From: Purshia tridentata
Taxonomy: Eukaryota; Streptophyta; Magnoliopsida; Rosales; Rosaceae
Assembly (NCBI GenBank): GCA_003254885.1
Contig: QANT01004070.1
Coordinates: 1-64,000 of the forward strand
DNA: 64,000 nucleotides
Reading direction: 5' to 3'
Below, piece by piece: positions 36,401-49,600 of the stretch; position 1 is the first letter of the stretch; each line of letters opens with the position of its first letter. The position numbers and the translations under genes were made by a program. The notes beneath the pieces were generated by a model. That model was given only the letters and a program-made list of their open reading frames with translations. It was not told where the DNA came from and made no database searches.

Positions 36401-39400
36401 ATAACTATCAGTCAACCATACATTAACTTGGGAAAGCAAAGAGGAAGCCGAAGTGATGCAATAAAGTCAGAAGCATAAAAAAAATTATACTGTTCAATTA
36501 GTAACAACTAACAATTAGCATGGAAGTAAGGCACGGTGTCATTGTGGACAACACAAACCTCCATATTTTCACCATTTTGCGGCCTATACCTAATGAATTC
36601 CAAATATTTGAGACCCATGGCAATATTTCTGTGCTCAACAACTTGTCCACGCAAAATTATTCTGAAGTCATGTCTTAGCTCCTTATACAAGATTGATGCA
36701 TATGCCTGTGGAGCTTGAAACAAGGCCATGATATAATGAAGACAAACTTATTTTCATAGTCAAATTCAAAATATATGAACTCCATACTTACACGGAGAGA
36801 GTACTTATAAAGGTTTGCAACATGCTTGCCAAAAATTGGTTTCACTCCGTCACATGTTTTGCCACCAGTAATACAAATATCCTGCAAAAATAAGACTATG
36901 GTAGCAAAGTATCCAGTGTGATTCAAAAGTGAAGAATGAAATGAAGAAAAGGGGTGAACAAAACCTTGGGATCGGTATCAAAATCTAGTTCCATGCCTCC
37001 ATCGTCATTTAACCAAAGATTGTAGATGACAATTTTTGTTCCGTGATGCCCTATATCATCAAACTGACCAGTGGGTTAATAAATCAAAGACCTCTATATA
37101 TACTTATGTACATCCGATGTCTACATATATGTGTATATGTGGTGCATATATAGATTTAACTACCAAAATTTCAAATGCTTCCATTAGTGCAATCTTGATA
37201 CTATCAGCTATGTAGGATACTACAAGGCAAATGCAGGATGTTGCAAATATTTTTAAGGACACCTAATCATTATTCTTATCGATACTACTAGTAATACTAC
37301 TACAACCCCACTACCAACACAACTGCTTCTACTATAATGATAATGACAGTGACTCTACCTGTACTACCAGTACTACTTTACTACTACTATTTGGCTGAGC
37401 GAGGAGGCTAAAAATAATTTCAGATCATGCTATTATCCAGAAAATACAGCTTGCCAATTGAAACTTTGAAATAAAAATGATATATCAGAGATTTAAGTTC
37501 TGCAGGCTTACTTGCTTCAGAAGCTCCTCTTCTGTTGAATAAGGAGACCACCGCAACAGCATGGTCAAATTATAAGAAAAATGGTCTTTACCATGTGGAA
37601 GTATGGGCCCAAATGGTCCAGCTGTTGAGTTAAACTCATAATCCACCTGTAGTAATGGGAAGAACCACAGTGAGTTATGGATTAGATATTTATTGGGATT
37701 CCAGCAAAAAGGTACTGCCAAAGAAACCGAAAATACAGTCAAAGACACATTAGTGTTTCCATTTGGATTAACGAGAGAAAAAAAAAATATATGTATATAT
37801 ATTACAAATCAGTTCACAGCTTCACACTGATAACTGAACCCAAAAGTGGGGTCCACCCCTTACCCAGATAAAATAATATGCAGAAAGATCACTTTCAGTA
37901 GCCTTGCATATGTTAACAACAAAATTTCATGATGAGGCACTTGATAAAGTGATAGCCTAAGTTCAAGCCTTATGAGGCTTTATCTGTTCATATGAATAAA
38001 AACTGATCAAAGACGAAACAAAAAACAAATACTATCGCTAAGTTGTGATCATTTTGATGGAGTGATGAAAATCATAATTTTAGGGATTTGATTAGGGATA
38101 TAATTAAGGAATCTCATTTCCCTTAATGATTTTGCATCTCATCCACTTAGGTTTGTTAGACAGCCACTAGACTCTAAAAGTTTAAAATGTCAAGGAATGA
38201 ACCAACAATGTGTATCAAGTTCACACCCTCCCTCCTGCGGAGCCCCATCCAACAAGTGGAAAGGCAGACGAATGGAGAGAGAGAGAGAGAGAGAGCAACT
38301 CACGATTGGTACAACTATCTTGTCGTAGCCCATCCGCCTCAAAAATGTATAAGAAAGGAGTCCAACACTTTGAGTTAGTGACCTGAGAAATGTTATACCA
38401 CCAATGCAAACAGAACTTTAAGCAGTCAAAAGTATATACTATACACAGATACTTGGAATTCGTAACAAGGAAAATGAGCCACCAATAGTTATTTCATCAA
38501 AAGGAATGTACTAGAAGCGAGTAAGTGATATAATACGTCCTTGGGCCAAAGTCAGACCTTGAATTCGAGTGGCTACTGAAGACAATAACATCTGCTCCAA
38601 GTCTCATAGAGCTTGTCTTGAAGCCATTTCCATCTGAAAAGCTAAAAGGATACCAATTAATACAGAAGACAGTACATCATGTACAGAAGACAGTACATCA
38701 TGCAGAGATTCAATGACCAAAACACAATCCATACATTGTCCAATTTCCAACTCTGATTTCTTATCTGAAAACCCAAAGCTCATACAGCGCCTTAGAGCGT
38801 CAGGGTCCATTCCACCACCATCATCTTTTCGTTGATTTATCAGGTTTCAGAAGCCAAAAGTTCATATGAGAATACTGTCCATATATGACTAGCAAAAAGG
38901 TCAAAAGATTTGTAGGCCAACCTTGAATTAGCAAAGCTGGGTTCCCATCCCGTGGGGTAGATATCTTGTCTATGGTAACAAAAGTAGCTCCGTTTTTTAT
39001 CTACCCCACACAAACAAAGTAATACATAAATGAACATTTCAAAGGAAAAAACAGAGGAATCAGAATGATAAGAGGGAGGGGGTTGAGAAATGACCTCATC
39101 AACTGCATTGTCGAGTAACTCTGCTATGGCTGCAAACAAGTATCAGAAAGAGCACATGAAGGGAATACATGCAGGAATAAGAAAAGGGAAGCAAATGAAA
39201 CATATAAACTGAACATACCTCCAAAAGCCCACCTATGTGAAGTAGCATTTGAGTGAAGGAACATAGGGTGTATGCGCATATGGTTTCTTCCATCTATAAA
39301 TCAAAAGGTAATCTAACAAAATAAGAGAAGTAGAAATTCATGACAGGAACTTTCATGCAGACATGCAACAAAACAATTATATTTCTCAGAGACAGGTCCT

Positions 39401-39997
39401 GCAGTTATCCTTTTAGTAATCAATTTCTATCCCATTTCACATGCAGCAACATTTTTTGGTTCTCAATTTTGAAGCTCAGCTAATTACTCTTCCTAGTAAC
39501 AAATTTGACAGGCCGATGTTGACCATTCAACAAGAGGTGATACTAAAATTTAATACACCAGTAAATTTTGCCTCTTATGATATCTTCATATACTCCATTC
39601 AAGCACCTTTTAAGTACCCAATTCTGGTTAAATGATACAAACACCTCAAGTATATTGAACTTCTCAATCAATAGGGGATGCCCATGTCAATTTCCATGTA
39701 AGCAAGAAATGCACTCAATGAAGGTAATGGAATGCAAGAGGCTAAAGAGAGGAAAGGCGAAACAAAATGTAAGCTAAAATAGAAGTAGTAAAAACTTGTA
39801 CGTTGATTTGGGGATTTGTAACCCTGTGCCTGCACTATTTCGTAGTTTCCAGCTTTCCAAAATTTCTGACAAATTGGCGTTGGAAATACAGAGGGTGCAG
39901 AATAAGAGCCAGGCACGATCTCCCTTTCACTGTTTTTCATATTTGGATCTTCAATTTCATCATCGCTACATAAATCTATAAAGTTTGAATTGCTCAT
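33459..39997 (-). CDS. MORC: MORC family GHKL ATPase (MICRORCHIDIA/CRT1-like)
   Basis: Nineteen exons join in frame to about 628 residues: 39997-39802, 39293-39219, 39129-39095, 39000-38922, 38824-38735, 38633-38537, 38382-38304, 37646-37512, 37063-36965, 36881-36792, 36705-36559, 35973-35881, 35474-35423, 35316-35205, 34532-34372, 34225-34122, 34034-33955, 33753-33711, 33578-33459. MORC proteins are nuclear ATPases that compact chromatin, act in RNA-directed DNA methylation and silencing, and affect disease resistance (CRT1). GHKL motifs are clear: AELLDNAVDE (Glu and Asn near residues 94 and 98), DDGGGM (about 129-134) and QYGNGFK (about 158-164). The S5-like part contains STAGPFGPILPHGKDHFSYN, and a C-terminal coiled coil ends the protein. 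The N-terminus MSNSNFIDLCSDDEIEDP matches CRT1-type members. An acceptor (TTTCAG) lies 6 nt before the ATG, so a 5' leader intron is likely. Which paralogue it is cannot be decided. Confidence 0.93.
37260..37395. repeat. Degenerate TAC/ACT trinucleotide repeat in a MORC intron
   Basis: Interrupted TAC/ACT triplets fill this part of the intron between 37063 and 37512. Microsatellite by inspection. Confidence 0.6.
38273..38297 (+). repeat. GA microsatellite beside a MORC splice donor
   Basis: About twelve GA units, which on the coding strand form a CT tract starting about 6 nt after the GT of the intron following the exon 38382-38304. Length variation would change the immediate intron context. 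Confidence 0.8.
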
Positions 39998-42586
39998 TGT
40001 GATCTGAAATCCAAAAATGACATCAAGTGAATCAAAGACTGGGCAGAGAATGTCAGCACATACGATAAAAGAAAACTACCAAAAAATATGTGGGCTAAGA
40101 TGTTTATATAAGAATTATATAAATATATATGCATAATCAAACCAAAAGGGTAACAATGGTGCAAATAAAGAGCAGTGGAGGTGCGAAAATGCTTGTGCAG
40201 CTAAAGAGAGGAGTAATCCTCTGGTGCGACTTGATAAAGCTTACTGTAAAGCGATGCTAAATGCAATTGAAGGTTGCAAAATAAGGATGGTTGTCAGAGA
40301 TTATAAGGTGTGCAATAGTTTGATGAAGATTGAAGACTTAAAGAGTCTTATGGGTCTTATGAACTATTTTCTAACAATCCCAAACCAAAATAAGCAAGAA
40401 AGATTTATTTTATGCTGCATTGCTAAAGCCATGAAACAGAAACACACAGGTAGCCATGAAACAGAAACACACAGGTAGATTCAAGCAACGTACTCCTGCT
40501 CAAGATAAACAAAATAAGCATGCTTAAAGATGAAGATGAGAGGGAGTTACTAGCATGCTATGAATGGTATATCAACACCAAAAGGAGCTTAATACAACCC
40601 ATGTGAAAAAAACCCCAACATAAAAGCACTGAAACAAAGCCAACAGACCCAGAAGGCAGTAACTGAGAAACCCAACCTGTCAAGAGAGAATGCAACAAGG
40701 TTTCTAGCAACTAACCTCAAAGAGGGCAACCAAGGAAGAAACAGACGCCAAACAAAGAAACCCAACACTTGAGCGGACATAGGCAGCTAAACCAAGGAAA
40801 TAAGGATTAAAAGGAGAGAGTTTGAAGTTGAGGGATGAGATTGAGAGGCAATATCTGATAGTGATGGTGATGGTGATGGTCAAGAGAAATGCAGAGGGTG
40901 TGAACTTGGTTCAATACCCAAAAGCTGCAAGACCTGCTACCCAAGCATTATAGCTTTGGTAGCAAAGAATATGGGAGTGGATGGGTGAGCGTCGACAAAT
41001 AATTTTGCAGTCTTGCCCGTTTTAAGGAAAAAAAAAAAAAAAAAACCAACCGTTAAATGCTAGTCTTGGACCCTTGGTTGCCTTGTAATAGAAGTAATCT
41101 TGACCTATGGAACGAAAATCATGAGTCCAACTGTGGATATGCTTCCCTCTTTCAGCTTTCAGCTGAGAAAAAAAAAATCCAAACGAAAATAGCTGCTAGG
41201 CAGCCTAGGCTACAGAATACACATTTGTTAATTTATAAAAAAAACTGAAGAATGTTCACTGGCCCTACAGAGATCCATATATCGAAATTGGGAATTTGCA
41301 GAAATGCCAGCTGGACCAGTGTGCTTTTTGTTTGTTTCATTTCTTTTTCTTTTTCTAATCATATCATAACCATGACCATTTGATGACCATTGACCATTGA
41401 CCGCCAGTGATGGACTCATCACCATAGTGGCAAGACCCGGGTCGTGTTGCCCAGCTGATGATGTGCAACTTCGCATGACTATCATGTGCCGTGGCCATAG
41501 CCCACCTACCCCAGGGCCAAGGGCCAATTTTTTTTTTTGTTTATTCTTTAAAATAATTTTGCCATTTTAATGTAATTTTGCTTAGTAGTAAACTTGTGAA
41601 TTGTGACTAGGGGTGCATGGAATTTGTGCAATTTGAAACTTTTGTAGAAGCGGAAAGTTTTGTTGAATTTAATGTTCATTTATTGAGGAGGAGATATGAA
41701 TTTGAGATCTCTCTCAACATTAGAAAGAGAATTATTACTAGACTAACAATTAGTTGATTTAATATAAACCTTTAAAAAATCTATAACAGTATAATATTTA
41801 ATTAGTTCTTTAATAATTTTTTAGATTGCTTGAAAATTTTGTAATATTGAATCAAAATTATGTTTTAAGTATCAAAAAGTCATTGGTTTATGATTTGTTA
41901 TAATGAATTAGTTTAAAGTCTCTAGTTAGACTTTACGAACAAGATAAAGGTGCAAACCTCATCTATTTAATATCCTCACTAAAAATAATTTCATTTTATT
42001 TTAAGTGTTGAGAGCTCCTCTTAAAAGGTCCAAAATTAACACAAGATTTTGCTATGGTTCTATATATATGGAAAAGGCATTTAGAAAATAATTGAATTGA
42101 TAGGGTGCTATCACATCGTTATGCTTACAAAATAGAGCTAATCACTAATGAACAGTTATATATTAAAAAGGTTGTAATTTTCAATATATAATATATCTTG
42201 GAATATAAAATAAAATTATGCTATGCATTTTATTACAAGATGCCATTGAGATTATAAAATAAAGTTACAATATGCATTAGGAATCATTATAAAATAATTA
42301 TAAAATAAAGTTACTACTAACACAATTGTTGAATAACCTGTTGAAAAAATCGTGAAATTACCTACAGTGTACTCAAATTCTACTTCTTCTCTCCCAAATT
42401 TTTATTTTTTTTAAAAATATATATAATTAACATTTAAACTTGGAAAGTTGGGACCAATTACAGGAAGGTACCAGACCAATTTCCTGTCCAAAACAAACAT
42501 AAATCAATAAAAAAAAGAAAAATCCCGAAGAAAAAGGAAAAACAAATTCTTCACCTCGGTGGGTCCCAGTTATTGTCCTCGCGAAA
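39998..42586. other. Divergent region between MORC and MER3
   Basis: Contains the MORC leader intron and promoter at the left and AT-rich spacer toward MER3. A 25-bp unit, AGCCATGAAACAGAAACACA plus CAGGT, is repeated in tandem at 40427-40476. GTGATG hexamers near 40860 and an A-tract near 41030 are also present. No exon recognised. Confidence 0.45.
40427..40476 (+). repeat. 25-bp exact tandem duplication
   Basis: Two identical 25-bp copies, 40427-40451 and 40452-40476, in presumed MORC upstream or leader-intron DNA. Confidence 0.85.
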
Positions 42587-42658
42587 GGCCCACGCATTGC
42601 ATCAAGTGCGTTCTGGGCCCTATTCTCCCGCCAAAAGGGCCAGCGCGGACTATAAATC
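42587..42658 (+). promoter_or_regulatory. MER3 core promoter with site II, E2F-like and TATA elements
   Basis: In order: GGCCCA (42587-42592), TGGGCC (42614-42619), an E2F-like site whose complement reads TTTTGGCGGGAG (42625-42636) and TATAAATC (42651-42658). Site II plus E2F is the usual make-up of plant S-phase and proliferation promoters. The likely transcript begins about 30 bp after the TATA box. A leader intron probably ends at the TTTTTGCAG acceptor at 43660, shortly before the ATG. Confidence 0.6.
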
Positions 42659-43675
42659 ACCCTGAAAAATTCAAATAATTTCATTTTCGTCATCGTATTC
42701 CTTCGCCTGCAAAGTGCAAGCCTCTGTATCGCGAGAGCTAAAACTTCTCCTCCCTCTCCACCAAAGTCTATCTCTGTAATACATAGATTTCTTTCTCTAT
42801 TCACGCACGCAAGCTCGCAATTGGATTCGACTGATTGTTTTTCAGAAATCGAGGAATAAGGTCAGGATTTTCAGTGATAATTCAATTTTAATGGTTGCAT
42901 CTGAGAAATTGAGCTCGCGCATACACACACATTTGTCTAAGATGTTGAACTCATGGTGGTTTCAATTCTGAGTCGGTGTTTACTTTGGATCGCAAATTTG
43001 CAGATTTCATGAATTTTAAATATCTCAAACTCGATCAAACTAAGAACTAATGTATTTGATATAGTTCTTATATATTTGTAATAATTTGAAAATTCTATGG
43101 AGAATTCCGTGGTTTCAGACTTTAAGAGCTGATTTTATTAGTGGAATTTGACTTCGATTCCAAATATTGGAAGAGGAATATGAAAAGATTTAACATATTT
43201 ATGTGCTGCTTGATGTATTAAACATAGTTGTGGAACGTATGTTGGCTGTATGATCTTACGAGAAACTTCTTGTAATCCTCTCTCCCTAAAAGCCTAGCAA
43301 CTTTTAACTTTCTCCTTTTCTTAAATGCAAATTTGAGACTCTAATTTGGTTAATGAAGCAAGAGAAGGAGTTTGATCGTAGAAGAGAGTTATCGTTTAGA
43401 TTCTTTGGCCAGACTTTTGGATTTTATTGATTTTATTAAGCAACATTTGGTCCTTGACTTTTATCTACTTGCGAATTATTGTAGCATGAAATTTCATTGG
43501 ATTTGGTATGCAAGAATTGACGATTTATCAATATAATCTACCATGCTTCTTGTTTTTTTAATCATTTTATAAACAAATAGATATTAAGAGTGAAAAATGC
43601 AACCGATCTGTGGATCACATTTTCTTCATTTTTTTTTTTTTGCTTCCCTCATTTTTGCAGGAAACAAGTTCAACC

Positions 43676-46600
43676 ATGGATTCATATACACTCAAGGGCT
43701 TGTCAGATCTGCCTGCTCCTTTTCAATCATGTTTTGGTTTTAGGTAATATCCTTGTCAACTCAAGTTCTATTACGAGAGGATTCTGTAGGATGGCTGGTC
43801 TTAAAGTTTGCATATTGGCATCATTTTTCTTTTTGTTTGTTTGTGTTTGTATGTGTGTGTTTTATTTTTTATTTTAAATACAATTGAGCATATTGCTGTA
43901 CTCGTATTACATATCTGTATAGGTAAAGGCACAACCATTAGTTCATCCTTTGTGTATTCCTTTTCAATGTTTGCAACTGTCGCATATAGCTGCATATTTC
44001 TAACATTGAAGGTGCATAATGACATTGAAATAATAGCTTTTGTACCTCACAAATGGTGTTGTTATCTTTATACTATCCACATGGTGCAATAAGTCATGGT
44101 TAATTAACTTAATTGTATTCCTTTCCTATGCATGCAGGTATTTCAATTCTCTGCAGAGCGAATGCTTTCCTGTTTGTTTCCACTCAGATGCAAACATGGT
44201 TGTGTCAGCACCAACCTCTAGTGGTAAAACAGTCATCTTTGAGCTTTGCATTTTGAGGCTCCTTTCACGATTCATCTCTGAGGATGGAAGGCTAGTTCAT
44301 ACAAAAGGAACTCTCAAAACAGTAAGTCTCTGATGTCCTTGAACCAAAAGTAAGATTGTAAACATTTTGATAGTACTCCAATAAATGAGTGGGAGCCTTA
44401 ATTTTCTTTTGCTTTGGGAACCCGAACCACAGACACCTTCAATGTTCTTTTATATTTGCATCTGTGACTAATTTCTTCTTCTCAGTTCTTCATATGACAT
44501 GTTTTTATTCTGATTTTGGCTTTAATGTCAGCTAGATTTTATTTTAAGTTTTTTGTAGGACGATTCATGCTCTTGCTTTGTTGCATATGGTGCACTATAT
44601 TAGGCTAGAAGTTTATGTATAGTATCACTCCGCAGAAATTAATTATTTCTTCTATATAACCTTCTTTCCACGTGGCTTGAAGATCTATATAGCCCCGTCA
44701 AAGGCTTTAGTCCAGGAGAAGCTTCGTGTTTGGAACCAGAAGTTTGGGTCGTTGGGGATAATTTGCTTGGAACTTACCGGAGATAATGAATCTTACAGTT
44801 CCAGGAATATACAGGAAGCAGACATTATCTTAACCACTCCTGAGGTGAGTATGAAGATGTAATATACAAACTTAAAACTTAAAGGTACAGACGGCGGAAG
44901 TACTTAACCCAATCACCTTAACAAAAAGCAATTCAACCGCACTCATAAAACAGAATTATAATTTATACATAAATAAACTCAAAAAAGCTGCCCTATGTTG
45001 GGTCAAGTACAAAATTCCTTTCAGGTTCCTTCTTTTTCTAATCTGTGTCAACCTGCCTTCTCTCTTGGTCTCTCCTTTCTAATCACCTCAACTTGATTCC
45101 GTTTACTCCTTGAGGATCCTGGTTTCTATCGACTTTCATACGCACGCTTCTACTTATTTAGAAATATAATTCTCTAAAACAAACATGTTTCGTTCTCACA
45201 TTCTTTTTGGCTTTATTCTATACCATTGGAGCATGACTAAATCATTTTTTCTTTAAATAGAAATTTGATGCAGTAACCCGGTATCGTGTAAAGGATGGTG
45301 GGTTGAGCTTTTTCAGCGATATAGCCCTTCTACTTATTGATGAAGTTCATCTTTTGAATGATCCTCGTGGAGCGGTTTTGGAGGCAATAGTTAGTAGAAT
45401 CAAAATGCTTGCTCACAACCCTGAAATGAAATCAAGTTCTCTGGCTCATGTCCGTCTTCTAGCCGTGTCTGCCACAATTCCAAATATTGAGGACCTTGGT
45501 GAGATTTGCATTCAATGGTGATTGTTTAAATATTTATGAGATTAGAGTATATTATATTTACTATCTTTATAAAAGTTACAATTGATAATTGAACGAACAA
45601 TTACGCACTGCATGTAAACCACTGCAGCGGAATGGCTCAAGGTTCCCAACCAAGGACTTAAAAGGTATCTCAGCCTTTATATTCTATTGCATTAGGATAT
45701 ACTTTGTCTTCATTAATACGAGTATCCAGTTATTTTTTAATTTTTTGCTGTCCGTACAGGTTTGGAGAAGAAATGAGGCCCGTAAAGTTGACTACAAAAG
45801 TTTTTGGTATGCATATATGACTTGAATTCTTCATTCAAAAAATGTGTTTCTTATCAGGTGGTCTGCTCTCGTGTTTCCTTTTGAGCAGAATTGTCCGAGA
45901 TATCTCTGTTTTTTTTTTTAAGAGGAAAATCTCCCTTACATATCCTTTATTGGAGGAAGATAAATGTTTGTCAGTTCAATTTGTGTTGACAACAAAAGTT
46001 TTTGGTATATATTTATGGCCTGAATTCTGCATTCTCAAATGTTTCTTATAAGGTGTTCACTCTACTATTCCTTTTTATCAGAACTCTCAGAGAGATGCAC
46101 TGTCTTATTTATTTTTTTAATTTTATTTTTCATATGAGGAAAAGCTCCCGGCATACTCTGTTTGTTAGTAATTGTGTGATTTGGTCACTCATGAACGTTG
46201 GACCTTATAAATATGCAGAATCATGGTTTTCTTCAATCTATTAGGTTCGCATTTAGTAACTCATATTCAAAACTACTTCTTGTGCAGGCTACACCCCAGC
46301 AAAAAATGATTTTCTATTTGAAAAGGTGATCTTAAACCATATACTTCTATTTCCAAGGAATTCCATCTGCTAGGAAAGTAGTTATTTCACAAATAAAAGC
46401 AATATTCCCTTTTCTGATGGTTTGTATTTGTTCTCTTTTCCAGCGTCTTCAAAACTACATTTTCGGTATGCAAGGATAATCCAGATAACGTTTCTATAGA
46501 TGACTTCCCCCCATCTTTAAAACACCAGTACTCAAAGATCATGAAAAACTTATATGCCTAAAATTGATGCACAGATATCCTCATGCAATATTCGAGAGGG

Positions 46601-49600
46601 AAATCTGCGCTGGTTTTCTGTTCAACTAGAAAAGGTGCACAAGAAGCAGCACAGAAACTCTCTCAGACAGTCATGACCTTTGGTCATTCAAATCCATTCA
46701 TTAAAAACAGAGAACAGCAAGAGAGGCTAAGGGAAGCTTCATTATTATGCAGTGACAAACAAATGCAATCTTATATTGTTTATGGTGGTATAGAGCTACT
46801 TGTTTTTTCTGTTTAGTTTGCACTAAACTTCAATTTATTGCAAGGTCTACATTGAGTTATCAAATAAATTCCTTGTTTGCAGTTGGTTATCACAATGGTG
46901 GTCTTTGCGTCAAGGATCGTAATCTCATTGAAAGTCTTTTTCTTAAGGGTGATGTTCAAATTTTGTGTACAACAAATACTCTTGCTCATGGAATCAACCT
47001 ACCAGCACATACAGTAGTCATAAAATCAACACAGCACTTGTATGTTGAACTTCAAGTTCTTCAAATTATTGTAATGAAACTTGAGAGGACCTCTTTTGTG
47101 TTTATTCATCAACATGTGCATTTTGTCCAGCAACAAAGAAAAAGGTCTCTACATGGAATATGACCGATCTACAGTACTGCAGGTTTGTCAATCAGACTCT
47201 TCTTGAAGGAATGATTCCAAGTAGATAAGTTTGGGATATAAGTTAATAGAGCTGCTATATTTTGTAACACTGCTATCCAGTATGTTGTCTTGTTTATACA
47301 TCAAGGTTTCATTTATGTGCATATATTCCTGCACTCTTAATTTAGCCACAGCTGTAATTTAACTTTATGTTAGTTGTATCACCATGCAGATGTGTGGGAG
47401 GGCAGGTCGGCCACCATTTGATGATACAGGAATGGTTATAATCATGACAAGAAGAGATACGGTAGTTAATACCATTCTAACTATAAGTTCATGTAGTCTC
47501 TTTATTGTTTTTGTGACTAAAGTAGTCCTATTTGATATCAGAAATCCTTGTCCTTTCTGAATTCGTTGATTATGTTCTTATGTGATCTCAGGTTCACTTA
47601 TATGAGAATCTCTTGAATGGAAGTGAGATGGTGGAATCACAGTATGCGTTTTAACTTTAAATTCCAGAACGAACTTTGTGCCCTAGGCTTTTGAGCGTAT
47701 ATTTCAAACATATTGCATGTCTTCTGATGAGGTTGTTTGTATTGTCTCCTTTCGTTAGATTGCTTTCATGTTTGACGGAGCATTTAACTGCGGAGATAGT
47801 TCAACTGACTGTCTCTGATATTACAAGGGCAATTGAATGGATGAAGTGCTCCTTCTTGTATGTGAGAATGAAGAAGGCATGTATTCATGGAACTCCTTTA
47901 AAGGATATTTCCCATATATTATTTGTCTAACTAATTTCTGAAATGATTAATGCATAATCAGAACCCTGGATACTATGCAGTAAGAAAGGTGATTTCTAAT
48001 GACCGTATAGAAAAGCATATGCAAGGTACTGTAACTGTTTACCTGCAGAAGTATCAAGGGATCCCCTTGCCCTTCTCTCTCTCTTTCTCTCTTTCCCCCT
48101 CCATTACTTATCAATGTTATCTTCTATCAGAGGTCTGTGTACAGAAAGTTAACGAGTTGTCAAGGCATCAGATGATCTGGACAGATGAAGATGGTTTTCT
48201 CTTGAAACCACTAGGTATCAATATAAAACAGTACCTCTTAGAATTCATAGATGACCTAAATATTAACAGTTACTGACCTTTTTTTTCCTTTTGATTCCGT
48301 TAGAACCTGGGAGGCTGATGACGAAGTACTATCTGAAATTTGACACAATGAAACACATTATGCAGACACCCGTTTACTGCAGCTTAGAAGATGCTCTTCA
48401 TGTTATATGCCGTGCTGAGGAAAATGCATGTAATGTATATTTAAGCACTGGCTGCATATTCACTGCTGTTTGAAAAGTCAAGTGAACGAATTATCTATCT
48501 ATCTACTGGTATATGAAGGGATACAGCTCAGACGGAATGAGAAGAAGCTTCTAAACGACGTAAACGCTGATAAAGATGGTCGACTTCGCCTTCACATCCT
48601 TGGTGACAAAGGGAAGCGAAAAAAGCGTATTCAAACCAGAGAAGAAAAGATATTTGTTTTGGCTAATGACTGCTTGACTGGTGATCCTTCGATTCATGAT
48701 TTATCCCTTACCCAGGTTTTCTTCCTCATAATCTTGATACTTGAATTTGATTATATTCAGAGCTTCATTGTGAATCAAACTGGTTTCTGTTCCATAGGAT
48801 ATGAACTCTATATGCTCAAATGGCTGTAGAATTGCTAGGTGCATGAAAGAATTTTTTATTTACCAAAAGAATTACAAAGGAGCCTTCAACTCCATGCTTC
48901 TGGCAAAGTCATTATATCAAAAACTCTGGGATGACAGTCCATACTTGGTGAAACAATTACCAGGGATTGGAATGGTGACTGCAAAGGTGTTCCCACTTCT
49001 TTATCTGTTTTGGAAGACACATGCTTTTTGTATCCTTGGGTCCCTTAAATATTGACACTTTGCAACCCTTCTTCCTTCTTAATGCTCTTTTCAGGCACTA
49101 CATTCAATGGGAATTAAATCATTTGAGACACTGGCAGAGGCTGATCCTAGGAGAATAGAGATAGTCACTGGTCGAAAATACCCATTTGGGAACCATATAA
49201 AGGAGTCTCTACTGTCACTACCTCCGAAGGTTGAGATCAAGGTTGAGGAAACTGAATGCCAGAGGCAAGGGAAATTGAAGCTTGTGGTAACATTGACTAG
49301 GCTATCACAGACACTCCAATCAAACAAACGACATTATGCTGATATGGTATATACTTTAGGCCTCTAGATAATTTATCAAATTTTAGTAATGGAGTACCAA
49401 TTTTAATGTTATGCAAATCTATTTTTAAAATTTTATTTGTTACAGATTGTTGGTTCAGAAGAAGATAACCTGATTCTCTTTCATGAAAAAATAAGGTGAT
49501 CATAAGTTAGTTGCTTGCTTTTAATCGTTCGGTTTTTGCACAAGAATGAAAGCACAATACCAAGGGGTTCTGGCAACTAGATGTTTCATATACCTAATAC

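Noticed and set aside
40224-40478. Open frame over the 25-bp tandem duplication
   Set aside because: Begins in presumed MORC leader-intron or upstream DNA, lacks domains, and is partly made of the repeat.
42060-42330. Repeated ATAAAATAAAGTTAC-like words as a possible transposon
   Set aside because: Short AT-rich words without inverted ends or target duplications.
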